A program made the position numbers and the translations under genes. DNA of 64,000 nt from CAYRHN01 sp964424115. GTDB taxonomy: Bacteria > Chloroflexota > Anaerolineae > Anaerolineales > Anaerolineaceae. Below, piece after piece: positions 18,783 through 27,801 of this stretch. The notes beneath the pieces were generated by a model that saw only the letters and a program-made list of their open reading frames with translations, ran no database searches and had not been told where the DNA came from. Numbering within the stretch: the stretch's first letter is position 1; each line of letters starts with the position of its first letter. The stretch lies in the NCBI GenBank assembly GCA_964424115.1, contig CAYRHN010000004.1:222743-286742 (forward strand), given 5' to 3'.

Positions 18783-19409
18783 TCAGCCGGTGCCGAACTG
18801 GCGGTCTCCGGCGTCTCCCAGTCCAGGCAGAATATAACCGTTCTCGTTCAGGCGCTCATCCAGCGCTGCCAGGTAGATGTGCACGTCCGGGTGGCGGGCA
18901 TGCAGCGCTTCCACGCCTTCCGGCGCGCCGATCAACCCGATGAACTTGATCCGGTTCACGCCCCAGCGTTTCAGCACGTCCACCGCTGCGGTGGCCGAGC
19001 CGCCGGTCGCCAGCATGGGATCCAGCAGCAGGCAAACCGATACGCGCGGAGCAATAGGCAGCTTGTTGTAGTAGGCCACCGGTTTGAGCGTACGCTCGTC
19101 GCGGAAAAAGCCCAGGTGCCACACTTCCGCCGAGGGCATCAATCCCCAAATTCCCTCCACCATCCCCAATCCGGCGCGCAGGATCGGCACCAGCCCGATC
19201 TTTTCCTGCAGTTCCGCTCCCGCATATTCACGCAAGGGCGTTTCTACCACGCGCGGCATCAACAGCAGGTCCTGCGTGGCCTCATACGCCAGCAGTCCGG
19301 CGATCTCCTGCACCAGCTCGCGGAACTTTTTGGGTTCGGTGCGTTTGTCGCGCAACTTGGTCAATTTGTGGGCGACCAGCGGGTGGGGTGAGATATGCAG
19401 ATTATCCAT
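18783..19409 (-). CDS. upp: Uracil phosphoribosyltransferase
   Basis: This 208-residue salvage enzyme makes UMP from uracil and PRPP. The start MDNLHIS is chosen because GGGAGG lies just upstream; a longer frame reaching 19460 would run through the promoter. Family motifs include VPILRAGLGMVEG, the PRPP loop LDPMLATGGSATAA, and the uracil-binding C-terminal YILPGLGDAGDRQFGT. Length and ending fit the family. It is a single gene, divergent from the SPFH operon, with TATAAT at 19442-19437 on this strand. Confidence 0.97.
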   Translation of the reverse strand: MDNLHISPHPLVAHKLTKLRDKRTEPKKFRELVQEIAGLLAYEATQDLLLMPRVVETPLREYAGAELQEKIGLVPILRAGLGMVEGIWGLMPSAEVWHLGFFRDERTLKPVAYYNKLPIAPRVSVCLLLDPMLATGGSATAAVDVLKRWGVNRIKFIGLIGAPEGVEALHARHPDVHIYLAALDERLNENGYILPGLGDAGDRQFGTG

Positions 19410-19453
19410 GCCAACCTCCCAGAATGGTATTTTCTTATTATAACCTACTTGGC

Positions 19454-19483
19454 TTGACAAATCGACAATGAAAAGGATATACT
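19454..19483 (+). promoter_or_regulatory. Promoter of the SPFH-like operon
   Basis: TTGACA (19454-19459) and TATACT (19478-19483) are separated by 18 bases, about 50 bases before the ATG. The region is shared with the divergent upp promoter, whose -10 lies at 19437-19442. Confidence 0.65.
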
Positions 19484-19532
19484 GATTTCAATACCTGACG
19501 AAATATCACCGTTCTGGACCATAGGGCACGCA

Positions 19533-21200
19533 ATGGCAAATCGCCGGCTTCGGGCACGCAGAAGATCATTTAGCTATCGCACCTTGATGATCATTATCTT
19601 GGCCGTTTTTGTGTTAGCCTTTCTGGGGGAATTCTTCGGACTATTTGATTTTTTCCTTCGTTTCGCTGCCATTTTGCTGGGACATGATGTCGGCTTTCCC
19701 TCCTATACGCTCGACGCCGTTTGGATATTGGGTTTTAATTGTCTGGTCGGTTTCCTGGCTGTTTTTCTCATCTGGTTGTTCATCGTTGGCCTGGCGGTCC
19801 TTCCGGTGCGCGGTTTTTCTGAGGTGCGCCGCGCCCCCATGTATCTTTTCCTTTACATCATGGGATGGCATGGGCCGCGCCTGTTCGTGGAGAATGGACG
19901 CATCCTCTCCAACCAGGAGGGTATGTCACCCAAATGGCCGGGGGTGATCGTGCTGGACTCTAACAGCGCCATTGCCATGGAAGCAGGCGTGCGCAAGCCG
20001 GATCTGATCGCCCCGTTCCGTAAATGGTTGGCACGCTTCCTGCGCCTCATTGGCATGATCGACCGCGCCGAGAACGCCCGCGTGCGCGGACCGGGGGTGA
20101 TCTTCACCTGGCCGGAGGAGGAGATCCACGCCACGCTTGACCTGCGCCGCCAGTTTCGTCTCCAACCCGGTAATGTGGGATACACCAGCGATGGGATTGA
20201 GGTCACGGCCCCGGTGTGGGTCATCTTCACCATTGGCCAAAACCCTGAGGTGCTGGATGTGACCTACATCGGCGACCAGGTGGCTGATAGCTTACGCGTG
20301 GTCACCCTTGAGCAGCTGCCCAACGGCCGCTGGCGGGTCAAGTCGGTGGCTGATAACCTTGAGCTGGACGCCTCCGACCGGGCTGAATTCCACGAGTTCG
20401 CCCGCCGGCCCACCACCTTGCGCAGCATGCGCGCTTATTCGCCTCCCCCGCAAACCACGCTAAATTCTCCCCCCGCTTTTGATTCCAACCGCGTCTTTGC
20501 GGCTGCTTTTGGTCAGGCGCTTTACCAAAACCAGATGCTCCCCTGGGACGATCTCCCTAACCGGGTGGCCGTGGATTTCTTCCGCGAAGAGCTTTCTCGC
20601 ATGAATTACGAGGATATGTTTAACCCCGACCCGACCGTGGCTCCTTACAGTGATCTCAAACGCCGCGTCCGCCTGTCCGCCCGTAATAACGGCATCCTGG
20701 CTTGCCGCCTGGTGCGCCACCGCGACGGGCTTTCCCTCCAGCCGGATGCCACTTATGCCCCGGATGAGATCCTGGTCTCCCCCATCCTCTCCCTCACCAA
20801 CAGCAAGGTCCTGCGCGATCGGGGCATCAAGGTCATCGCCGCCGGTTTCCCCGAGCTGCGTCTGCCGGAGGTGATGTATGTCAAGCGGCTTGGTTTCTGG
20901 AAGGCGCGCATCGATAGCGAGGCCATGATCGTTGAATCGCGCGCAGAGTTCGATGCTATGCGCGAACGCAACCGCGCCCGGGCAGCGGCTCAGCGCCAGA
21001 TGATCGAAGAGTTGGACGTGATCCTCCACCGCGGCGGCGCCAGCAAGGAAGCCCTGGCCTGGCGCGTGTTGCAATCCCTCGAGCGGGCGGCTATTGATCC
21101 CCAAACCCGCCAACTTCTTCCGGAGCATACCATCTCCACCCTGCGCATGTTGCGCGACTGGATGCTCCCTGACGATGCCAATCCCCCGCCGGTGGTTTGA
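19533..21200 (+). CDS. Membrane protein with a Band 7/SPFH-like domain
   Basis: This 555-residue protein has a basic N-terminus (RRLRARRRS) and two transmembrane segments at ~17-45 and ~65-90. A soluble region then carries features of SPFH/prohibitin-fold proteins: PGVIFTWPEEEIHATLDLRRQF followed by VGYTSDGIEVTAPVWVIFTIG, resembling the strand pattern of Band 7 domains. The C-terminal third contains an Arg/Glu-rich helix (ESRAEFDAMRERNRARAAAQRQ) likely to form a coiled coil. SPFH proteins usually assemble as membrane scaffolds. I do not recognise this subfamily and cannot state a specific role. It is the first gene of a three-gene operon. Confidence 0.55.
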   Translation: MANRRLRARRRSFSYRTLMIIILAVFVLAFLGEFFGLFDFFLRFAAILLGHDVGFPSYTLDAVWILGFNCLVGFLAVFLIWLFIVGLAVLPVRGFSEVRRAPMYLFLYIMGWHGPRLFVENGRILSNQEGMSPKWPGVIVLDSNSAIAMEAGVRKPDLIAPFRKWLARFLRLIGMIDRAENARVRGPGVIFTWPEEEIHATLDLRRQFRLQPGNVGYTSDGIEVTAPVWVIFTIGQNPEVLDVTYIGDQVADSLRVVTLEQLPNGRWRVKSVADNLELDASDRAEFHEFARRPTTLRSMRAYSPPPQTTLNSPPAFDSNRVFAAAFGQALYQNQMLPWDDLPNRVAVDFFREELSRMNYEDMFNPDPTVAPYSDLKRRVRLSARNNGILACRLVRHRDGLSLQPDATYAPDEILVSPILSLTNSKVLRDRGIKVIAAGFPELRLPEVMYVKRLGFWKARIDSEAMIVESRAEFDAMRERNRARAAAQRQMIEELDVILHRGGASKEALAWRVLQSLERAAIDPQTRQLLPEHTISTLRMLRDWMLPDDANPPPVV

Positions 21201-21207
21201 GGTTGCT

Positions 21208-22569
21208 ATGAATCCTTTGCTGCGCCAACTGGCTGAAATTCGCCGCCGCTTCCTCGTTCGATGGACTGAGTTCTGGCGGCGTATCCGCGACTATTTTCAG
21301 CGCAATCCCGATACCTTGGATGGGTTGATCGGCACGCTCACCGGGGTTGTGTTGCTCTTGATGATCCTGGATGTGGCTTATCTTGCCGAACGGGCATTTG
21401 ATCAGGGGCGTTCTGCTCAATTCGTGCGCGATCTCCTGCAAAGCAATCCCTTCTTCCGCGGCGATTTCGGCGATTCGGTCATCCGCCCGCTTTTCACGAT
21501 CTTTCTGATCCCCATCAATCTGCGCTTCCTCATCGCCCCCCTCACCGCGATCCTGATCGTATTTGTTGGCGCCGCCAATTATATTCGCGGAATGTTTAAC
21601 GTTCCTTCCTTTGGTATGGCCTTCCGACACATCATTACGGCGGTTTTCTTTGTGGGAACCGGCAGCATGCGCATCAGCCGGGGACAGCGGGTTCTGGCTT
21701 CGGGCGAGATCAACAAGATGGACGTGATCGGTGGCCCAGGCTATCTGGAGGTGGAGCAGGACAGTGCGGTTTTGGTTCGCGGGCCGTATGGTCACTTGCG
21801 CCAGGGAATTGGCAAGGCCCTTTTCCTGCGCAATTTCGAGCGGATCGTGCATGTCATCAGCACCGAAGATCAGCACGAACGCCAGGAAGAAAAGGTGCTC
21901 ACCACCCGCGACCGGATCCGCCTTACCTTGCGCAATATGAACTGGCGCTACCGCGTCCTGCCGGCTGAGGGCGAGAACGAAGGTCGCCGCTCCCTCTCCA
22001 ACCCCTACCCCATGTCGCCCGACGCCATGCGCAATATGACCTACAATATGAGCGCGGATGCAAAAGGCAATATGGATTGGAATGTCGCGGTCAAGAACAT
22101 CGTCACTGGCGCCGTGGAAGATTTTGTCTATGGCAATACCATCGACCAGGTCACAATGCCCGGCCTGGCCGGGGGAGACCCCCGCCGCACGATGCGCGAA
22201 CAGGCCTTTGTTCCCAACATCACCAATAACTTGCGCAATATTGGTGCCCGCCTGGTGTGGATCGATGCCGGGGTGCCGGATATCATCGAGCCGGATGTGG
22301 ATAACAGCCGCATCAACCTGTGGGCATCCGATCAGATGGGGGAAAGCGAGGCCCAAACCGCCTACGCCCGCGCACGCGCAGCGATCTACCACGAGCAGGG
22401 TCGGGCGGAGGGACAGGCCGAGTTGATCATCGGCATTACGGAAGCCCTCAATAATGTGGAATTGAACGACGATCCCGAACAGAACCTCCGCAACATCCTC
22501 CTCTTCCGCACTGCGCAACTGCTGGAAGCCATGGCCGACCGTGAGCCGCCCAAGGATCTCCCTGAATGA
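21208..22569 (+). CDS. Second SPFH-like membrane protein of the operon
   Basis: This 453-residue protein starts at the ATG 7 bases after the previous stop. It has three hydrophobic segments between residues ~40 and 155. Its soluble part contains SMRISRGQRVLASGEINKMD and the SPFH-like string LTTRDRIRLTLRNMNWRYRV. A C-terminal helix is rich in Glu, Ala and Gln (GESEAQTAYARARAAIYHEQ), as in flotillin-like tails. It is similar in plan, but not closely in sequence, to its upstream neighbour, so the two may form a hetero-oligomeric membrane scaffold. This is inference. The stop overlaps the next start (ATGA). Confidence 0.5.
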   Translation: MNPLLRQLAEIRRRFLVRWTEFWRRIRDYFQRNPDTLDGLIGTLTGVVLLLMILDVAYLAERAFDQGRSAQFVRDLLQSNPFFRGDFGDSVIRPLFTIFLIPINLRFLIAPLTAILIVFVGAANYIRGMFNVPSFGMAFRHIITAVFFVGTGSMRISRGQRVLASGEINKMDVIGGPGYLEVEQDSAVLVRGPYGHLRQGIGKALFLRNFERIVHVISTEDQHERQEEKVLTTRDRIRLTLRNMNWRYRVLPAEGENEGRRSLSNPYPMSPDAMRNMTYNMSADAKGNMDWNVAVKNIVTGAVEDFVYGNTIDQVTMPGLAGGDPRRTMREQAFVPNITNNLRNIGARLVWIDAGVPDIIEPDVDNSRINLWASDQMGESEAQTAYARARAAIYHEQGRAEGQAELIIGITEALNNVELNDDPEQNLRNILLFRTAQLLEAMADREPPKDLPE

Positions 22570-24377
22570 TTCGTCAGATTGATTTGCAGGAAGCCTTTGA
22601 TACTTGGTTTAACCATTTTCATCCATCCAGCTTGAGCGCGGATCTCCGCGGAAAAGCCGGCAGGTTGATGACGCTCGCCGGCGGACCGCGCATTACCAAT
22701 GAGGGTCTTCGTAGTTCGATCGATGAGATCATCGCTCACAGCAAGAAGATCTATTTACGCCTGGATACTGTGTCTGATATGGATGCCCGGCGCCAGTTCG
22801 CCGAGGTCCTGGCCATGTCGGCCATTTGTTTCCAAAAGGTGGAAGAACTGGATCAGGCCCGTGAACTGCTCAGTGCTGCCGTGTTGATCCCCCTCCCCAT
22901 TCACGAGAGAGCTGTTCTGGCCTGGATGTTGGGCAGCGTGGATATTTTGCGGGGAAGGAATTTGCAAGGCTATAAGAATTTGCGTGCGGGGATCGATGGC
23001 TTTACCCGTATCCGCGACCAAAAGCAGCGCCTCCTCAACCGCAGGCGGGATGTTTGGAACCAGGAAGATCATCAAATGCTTTCCGCGCGCTATCTGGATT
23101 GGTACCAGGCGCAGATCAACAACATGAACAAGGTTCTGGCCGGGGTTATGCAGCAGGCCTTGGATTGGTTGGGGTTGGATAAGTGGGGGCATTTCCGCAC
23201 GGTCACAAAGACATGGCAAAAGCAGTTGAGAGCCTACCTGGAGCATGCCGATCCACGCGAAAAAGATGTGTTGAGTGTGACCGGCACCAGCACCGACTTG
23301 CTGGGGATGGATTATCAAGAGCGGAACGTCGCCTCGCGTATGCGCCTGCGGAAAGAGCGCGGCGATCCTCAAAAAGCGCGCGCCGTCATTGCCGAAATGT
23401 TACGCTTGAGCCATGAAGTCGCCCGCGTCACACACCGGGATGGTCCGGCAGGCAATCCTCCTCGCCTGGGGACCCCCTATCTTGAATTGCCGGAAGTGAT
23501 GGTGGTTTGCGCCTGGGGGTTTTATGAGATTTGCGATCTGGATGCCTCGATCCAATTGCTGTTGCGCGCATTAAGGTTGTTCTCGGATGGCAACTGGATG
23601 CAGTCGGTGGCGCGGTGGATGTTGGGAATTGTCTACCAGGATCTGCCCGGCAGTGAATTGTTGGGAATGGCCGAGTGGCAGCGCGCGGCTGAACAAATGG
23701 AGGAATTCGCCTTTCGCTCGCGCCGCCAGCACGAGAATGAATTGTTGGCGCATTTGGAGAGGATTAACGACATCATGCGCCTCACCTTGAGTGAACCACC
23801 CGAAATTGAAATACCGGATGCTGACATGGAGATCCGCTTTGCGCGCATTAATTTGGCTATCCAGACTACCGCGGTGCATTTCCAGGATACCCGCCAAAGA
23901 GAATTTCTCCAATCATTATCCCGCGTCCTGCGCTGTGATGTCCACCAGTTGCGCGTTACCCGCCTGACCAATGGCTGTCTCCTGGTCACGATCCAGTTGC
24001 TCCTGGACAAGGCGGTGTCGCTGCTGAATCTGTATCTCAACCAGCACAATAGCTTACTCTCCCTGCCGGATTTTAAGGTCCCCGGTATTGAGCCTTTGCC
24101 CGAAGAACGCCGGATTGGAGAGGATTTGGAGCATATGGAAGATGAGATGCGCGGACTGAGCGAAGATAAGGAGTTGAGCGGTCTCCTGCTCAAGCGCAGA
24201 GAGATCCTGGAAAAATTGCTGGCTCTCCAGGATCAGCGCGCCCAACTGACCAATCCCCTCCGTGCTACATTTGATATCCAGTCTGATGAAAAAACGCACT
24301 ATAAGAATCTATTGCAGACTACCAAAGATCTGCGCGATACCTATCTTCTCAACCAGACACGGTCAGCCAACCAGTAG
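22566..24377 (+). CDS. Soluble helical protein of unknown function, third gene of the SPFH operon
   Basis: This 603-residue protein has no signal peptide or transmembrane helix. The sequence is almost entirely helical, with TPR-like spacing in residues ~60-140 and ~290-400 (for example LPEVMVVCAWGFYEICDLDA). The last 100 residues form a probable coiled coil (EDLEHMEDEMRGLSEDKEL and REILEKLLALQDQ). I do not recognise the family. The ATGA overlap with the preceding gene implies translational coupling and joint function with the two SPFH-like proteins, perhaps as their cytoplasmic partner. Its 3' end overlaps the convergent phosphatase gene by 15 bases. Confidence 0.6.
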   Translation: MIRQIDLQEAFDTWFNHFHPSSLSADLRGKAGRLMTLAGGPRITNEGLRSSIDEIIAHSKKIYLRLDTVSDMDARRQFAEVLAMSAICFQKVEELDQARELLSAAVLIPLPIHERAVLAWMLGSVDILRGRNLQGYKNLRAGIDGFTRIRDQKQRLLNRRRDVWNQEDHQMLSARYLDWYQAQINNMNKVLAGVMQQALDWLGLDKWGHFRTVTKTWQKQLRAYLEHADPREKDVLSVTGTSTDLLGMDYQERNVASRMRLRKERGDPQKARAVIAEMLRLSHEVARVTHRDGPAGNPPRLGTPYLELPEVMVVCAWGFYEICDLDASIQLLLRALRLFSDGNWMQSVARWMLGIVYQDLPGSELLGMAEWQRAAEQMEEFAFRSRRQHENELLAHLERINDIMRLTLSEPPEIEIPDADMEIRFARINLAIQTTAVHFQDTRQREFLQSLSRVLRCDVHQLRVTRLTNGCLLVTIQLLLDKAVSLLNLYLNQHNSLLSLPDFKVPGIEPLPEERRIGEDLEHMEDEMRGLSEDKELSGLLLKRREILEKLLALQDQRAQLTNPLRATFDIQSDEKTHYKNLLQTTKDLRDTYLLNQTRSANQ

Positions 24378-25037
24378 ATTCTGTAAGGAAGCCAGGTCTT
24401 CCCGGCTCGCCCCCCCTCCAAGTAGATAGTCCTCAATTTCCAACCCTTTCAGAGTGGCCAGGATGACCTCGCGGGAATTGGTGTGTTGGCTTGCGAGCAG
24501 TGCGTCCCGATCCGGGTCCGGGCTTAATACATAGTCCGCGGCGATCTCTTCTGGGATCACCCCTGCCAGCGCCAGCAGCAGCAGCGAGATGATGCCCGTC
24601 CGGTCGTGCCCGCGGATGCAGTGGAACAGCACCCCGCCCGGCTGGGCTTGCGCCACCGCCGAAACCACCGCTGCGTGCTTCTCCGGCCAGCGCTGCAGCG
24701 CATCCTGGTAGTAGAGCGGCGTCCTCCACAGCTCGGTCATCGCCCATTGAGTTAAAAATTCTTTGTCGGTGATGTCTTCTATTGGAATTTGAATATTCAC
24801 CAGGTCAGGGTAAGGGGAGATGAAGTCAAGCTCCTTTTCCACCATGCCATGCGTGCGCAGGGTGATGATGGTACGGATTCCGTAGGCGTACAGCGCCGAC
24901 CATCCTTCCGCGGTCAGCCGGGCCGGGCTGTCCGAGCGGACGATTGCCCCCCAGCGGGTCGTGCGGCCGTCCCGGGTGGCCAGTCCGCCCAGGTCGCGGA
25001 TGTTGTTGCAGCCTTCCCAGTCAAGGATCCGGTTCAT
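24363..25037 (-). CDS. Protein-tyrosine phosphatase-like enzyme (Y_phosphatase3/Siw14 type)
   Basis: This 224-residue cytoplasmic protein has the Cys-X5-Arg loop HCIRGHDRTGI, with the nucleophile Cys near residue 139 and Asp inside the loop as in the bacterial tyrosine phosphatase family 3. The N-terminal motif NIRDLGGLATRDGR is also typical. Known members remove phosphate from tyrosine, phosphoinositides or inositol pyrophosphates, so the substrate is open. TATAAT (25072-25067 on this strand) and GGAGGA support the start. It appears monocistronic. Confidence 0.85.
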   Translation of the reverse strand: MNRILDWEGCNNIRDLGGLATRDGRTTRWGAIVRSDSPARLTAEGWSALYAYGIRTIITLRTHGMVEKELDFISPYPDLVNIQIPIEDITDKEFLTQWAMTELWRTPLYYQDALQRWPEKHAAVVSAVAQAQPGGVLFHCIRGHDRTGIISLLLLALAGVIPEEIAADYVLSPDPDRDALLASQHTNSREVILATLKGLEIEDYLLGGGASREDLASLQNLLVG

Positions 25038-25250
25038 CGTGGGTCTCCTCCGTAAGAATATGCATCATTATAGCATTCTCCCAGAGACTAGATTTATTCT
25101 TACGTTTGATGAGTATAGAGAAACCACACCTTGTATTCGTAGATGTTACCCGGAAAAAATCCTGGCGTCTTTTCCTCTTGGCGGTTCAGATTCATATCGC
25201 TGTACATCAGGATGCTAGTAATGTGATGAAAGAAATCGGAGAGGTTACAC

Positions 25251-27800
25251 TCAATTTGGTACGTTCTGGACCTGCGGATTCAATCGCACCGACTTGGACC
25301 GCATCCGCCGGGCTGGATCGGGAACATCTTGCAGTTCAAACGTGACCAGTTCGATCGCATTTGGGTCGGGCATCTCCAATACCCGCTCAGCCAGGCAGCC
25401 CTTCATCCGCTCCAGCAATTCATGCACCGAGCGCCCATTCCCAAAGCTGAGCGGAGATTGGTTTTTTTCGCTTAGTAGTGATGTCACCGCCTTCTCCAAC
25501 ACCACCTGTGTGAATCGGAAACCTCCATTTTCAGCAAATCCGCGCAAGATCGCTCCAAGTTCGCTGGCCGAATAATCTGGGAACTCTACCGGGGGAGCAA
25601 AACGAGAACTTAAGCCCGGGTTGCTCTCCAGGAATTGGGCCATCTTTTCAGGGTAGCCCGCTGCCACCACCACCAGCCGCTCGCGATAATCTTCCATGGC
25701 TTTTACCAACGTGTCCACCGCTTCTTGTCCAAAATCGTTGCCATCTTTGATCAGCGTATAGGCTTCGTCAATGAACAGCACGCCATCCAACGCTTCCTTC
25801 ACCCGTGCCATGGTTTTAAGTGCAGTCTGTCCCACGTAACCGGCCACCAGATCGGCTCGCGACACTTCCACGCAATGCCCTTTACGTAGCAATCCCAACC
25901 CGCGGTACAACTCACCTAACAGGCGCGCCACGCTGGTCTTGCCCGTACCGGGATTGCCCGTAAAGATCCAATGTTGCAGCAGGTTGCCCGGATGGTAATC
26001 GGCTTGTTTTTCTCGCCGCAGCCGGGCATAACGCGCCGAACGATATACCTGCCCTAAGGCGCGTTTTACCGGCTCCAGTCCGACTAATTGCTCTAGTTTT
26101 TCCCAGGCTTCAGCAGCCGCGTCCAGCTCGCTGCGCCACCTTTCGGGGATGTCCTCGCGCTGCAGCCCGGCATCGCCTCCCCCCCGCACCAGGCGGGCTG
26201 CCCTCCGGCGTTCCAATGCGTCCGCCAGGCTGCGCATCTCGCCCGCATTGCCGAATGTTTCGTCTCTGCCTGCCAGCATACGCCGCACCGCTTCGCGCAG
26301 CTCGCTGGCGGTCTCTTCCTCGAACGGAATAGCTCGCTCTGCCAGCATGCCGGAGAGGATTTGCCACAATTCCTCCTCGGAATAATCTGGAAAATTGAAA
26401 GTGTTCTCCTCTGGAAATCGACGTGGCAAGCCCGGGTTGGCTGCCCGGAAATGGGTCATCCTCCCCGGATACCCGGCTGCGATCACCACCAGCCGTCCAC
26501 GCTCGTTCTCCATCCGCGCCAGTAATGTGTCCACCGCTTCCTGCCCAAATCCGCCCCGCTCATTCTCCGTCAGCATGTAAGCCTCGTCGATGAACAGCAC
26601 CCCGTCCAGGGCCTGGTCAATGACCTGGTTGGTCTTGACCGCCGTTCCGCCCACATGTTCCGCCACCAGGTCGTTGCTTTTCACTTCCACGAGATGGCCC
26701 CTGCGCAGCCATCCCAGTTCGTGGTACAGCTCCCCCATCAAGCGAGCAACACTCGTCTTGCCCGTGCCGGGATTGCCTGTGAAGATCATATGCAGCAATG
26801 GAGCTTCACGCAGGCTCTGCCCACTGGCTGCCTGGAAACGTAGCCAATCCGCCAGCTCGCGCATGCGTTCTTTGATCTCTTTCAATCCCACCATGGCGTT
26901 CAGGCGTTCTTCTACACTGCGTTCTCCAGCCGGGTGAGCCGAAAACCATCCCAGGTCGCGAACCGAAGCCAGGTCCAATCGGTTCACCCCTTCCAATCGA
27001 CGGATCCATACGCGGGCTTTGCCCCCTTCAGCAGCCATCCAATCCGCAAATCGCGCCACATTTTCGCTTTCCACTTGTAAACCCCTTGCCCGACGTTGGT
27101 GGCGGATCAAGCGTTCGATCTCCCTGGCATCCGGGCCGCCGATCTGGGCCACAGCCCCTTCGCGTCGGAGGATCAAAGTACGCAATTCTGGTAGATCAAT
27201 TCGTTCGGCTGCCTCGCACAGGCTGTCATAACGGTCAGCTGAGAAAACGAAGGTCACCAGATTGGGATTGGCAGCAGGTAAGCGTGTCCATTCTCCTACC
27301 AGTCCGGCCAATGTCCGTAGATCGTCAAAATGACGCAGCAGCGTCTCAGCCTGTAAAAAAACGATTGCAGTGCGGCCTGGTTCCGTGCGGCGCAGCAATT
27401 GGTCGAAGATTCTCACCGCGTGGATGTCGCCCATTCCAGTTAAAGGGCGTTCTTCTTCGGGAGTGCCGTCTGCCCGCAGCATCCGGTTTTGGCCCAGCGG
27501 ACCTTCTCCCAACATCCCGCTCGATTGCGGCATGTTGAGCAGCGTGCGTGTGTCTGAGGGAGCATAAGGGCGCATTTGCCCGCCCTCTCCCAGAAAATAT
27601 ACCGGCCGGTGAGGCGCCAGGAAAGCTACGCTGGAATATCCCGCCTGGTGCATGGCGGCTTGCAGGCATTCTTCAAGGCCGATCTCGCGCGGTCCGGGCG
27701 CAATGAAACTATCATCCACACCCGGTCCATACAGGATGCAGAAACGCTGCCCCTCCACCCCTTGCAAGGCGCGTGCCATGCGTTCCACAACTGCCAGCAA
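25251..27800 (-). CDS. Tandem CbbX/SpoVK-type AAA+ ATPase
   Basis: This 849-residue protein has two complete AAA+ modules of the CbbX/SpoVK/EccA group. The first (residues ~330-580) has Walker A GNPGTGKT, Walker B GVLFIDEAYML and sensor 1 region VVIAAGYP. The second (~600-830) has GNPGTGKT, LFIDEAYTL and VVAAGYP. The first 300 residues look like a third, degenerate ATPase-like domain with a hydrophobic beta-strand (TAIVFLQAE) but no Walker A. The TTG start at 27800 follows GGGAGG and the stop of the upstream gene (TGAGTTG), giving tight coupling; an ATG at 27902 would read through the neighbour's tail. Relatives remodel protein complexes such as Rubisco. The target here is unknown. Confidence 0.88.
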   Translation of the reverse strand: MLAVVERMARALQGVEGQRFCILYGPGVDDSFIAPGPREIGLEECLQAAMHQAGYSSVAFLAPHRPVYFLGEGGQMRPYAPSDTRTLLNMPQSSGMLGEGPLGQNRMLRADGTPEEERPLTGMGDIHAVRIFDQLLRRTEPGRTAIVFLQAETLLRHFDDLRTLAGLVGEWTRLPAANPNLVTFVFSADRYDSLCEAAERIDLPELRTLILRREGAVAQIGGPDAREIERLIRHQRRARGLQVESENVARFADWMAAEGGKARVWIRRLEGVNRLDLASVRDLGWFSAHPAGERSVEERLNAMVGLKEIKERMRELADWLRFQAASGQSLREAPLLHMIFTGNPGTGKTSVARLMGELYHELGWLRRGHLVEVKSNDLVAEHVGGTAVKTNQVIDQALDGVLFIDEAYMLTENERGGFGQEAVDTLLARMENERGRLVVIAAGYPGRMTHFRAANPGLPRRFPEENTFNFPDYSEEELWQILSGMLAERAIPFEEETASELREAVRRMLAGRDETFGNAGEMRSLADALERRRAARLVRGGGDAGLQREDIPERWRSELDAAAEAWEKLEQLVGLEPVKRALGQVYRSARYARLRREKQADYHPGNLLQHWIFTGNPGTGKTSVARLLGELYRGLGLLRKGHCVEVSRADLVAGYVGQTALKTMARVKEALDGVLFIDEAYTLIKDGNDFGQEAVDTLVKAMEDYRERLVVVAAGYPEKMAQFLESNPGLSSRFAPPVEFPDYSASELGAILRGFAENGGFRFTQVVLEKAVTSLLSEKNQSPLSFGNGRSVHELLERMKGCLAERVLEMPDPNAIELVTFELQDVPDPARRMRSKSVRLNPQVQNVPN

Positions 27801-27801
27801 C

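Noticed and set aside
25108..25345. Possible small plus-strand gene (MSIEKPHLVFVDV...) beyond the AAA+ stop
   Set aside because: It runs antisense into the AAA+ gene, has no clear ribosome site or promoter and no recognisable family. The rest of this 213-base gap holds only the phosphatase promoter.
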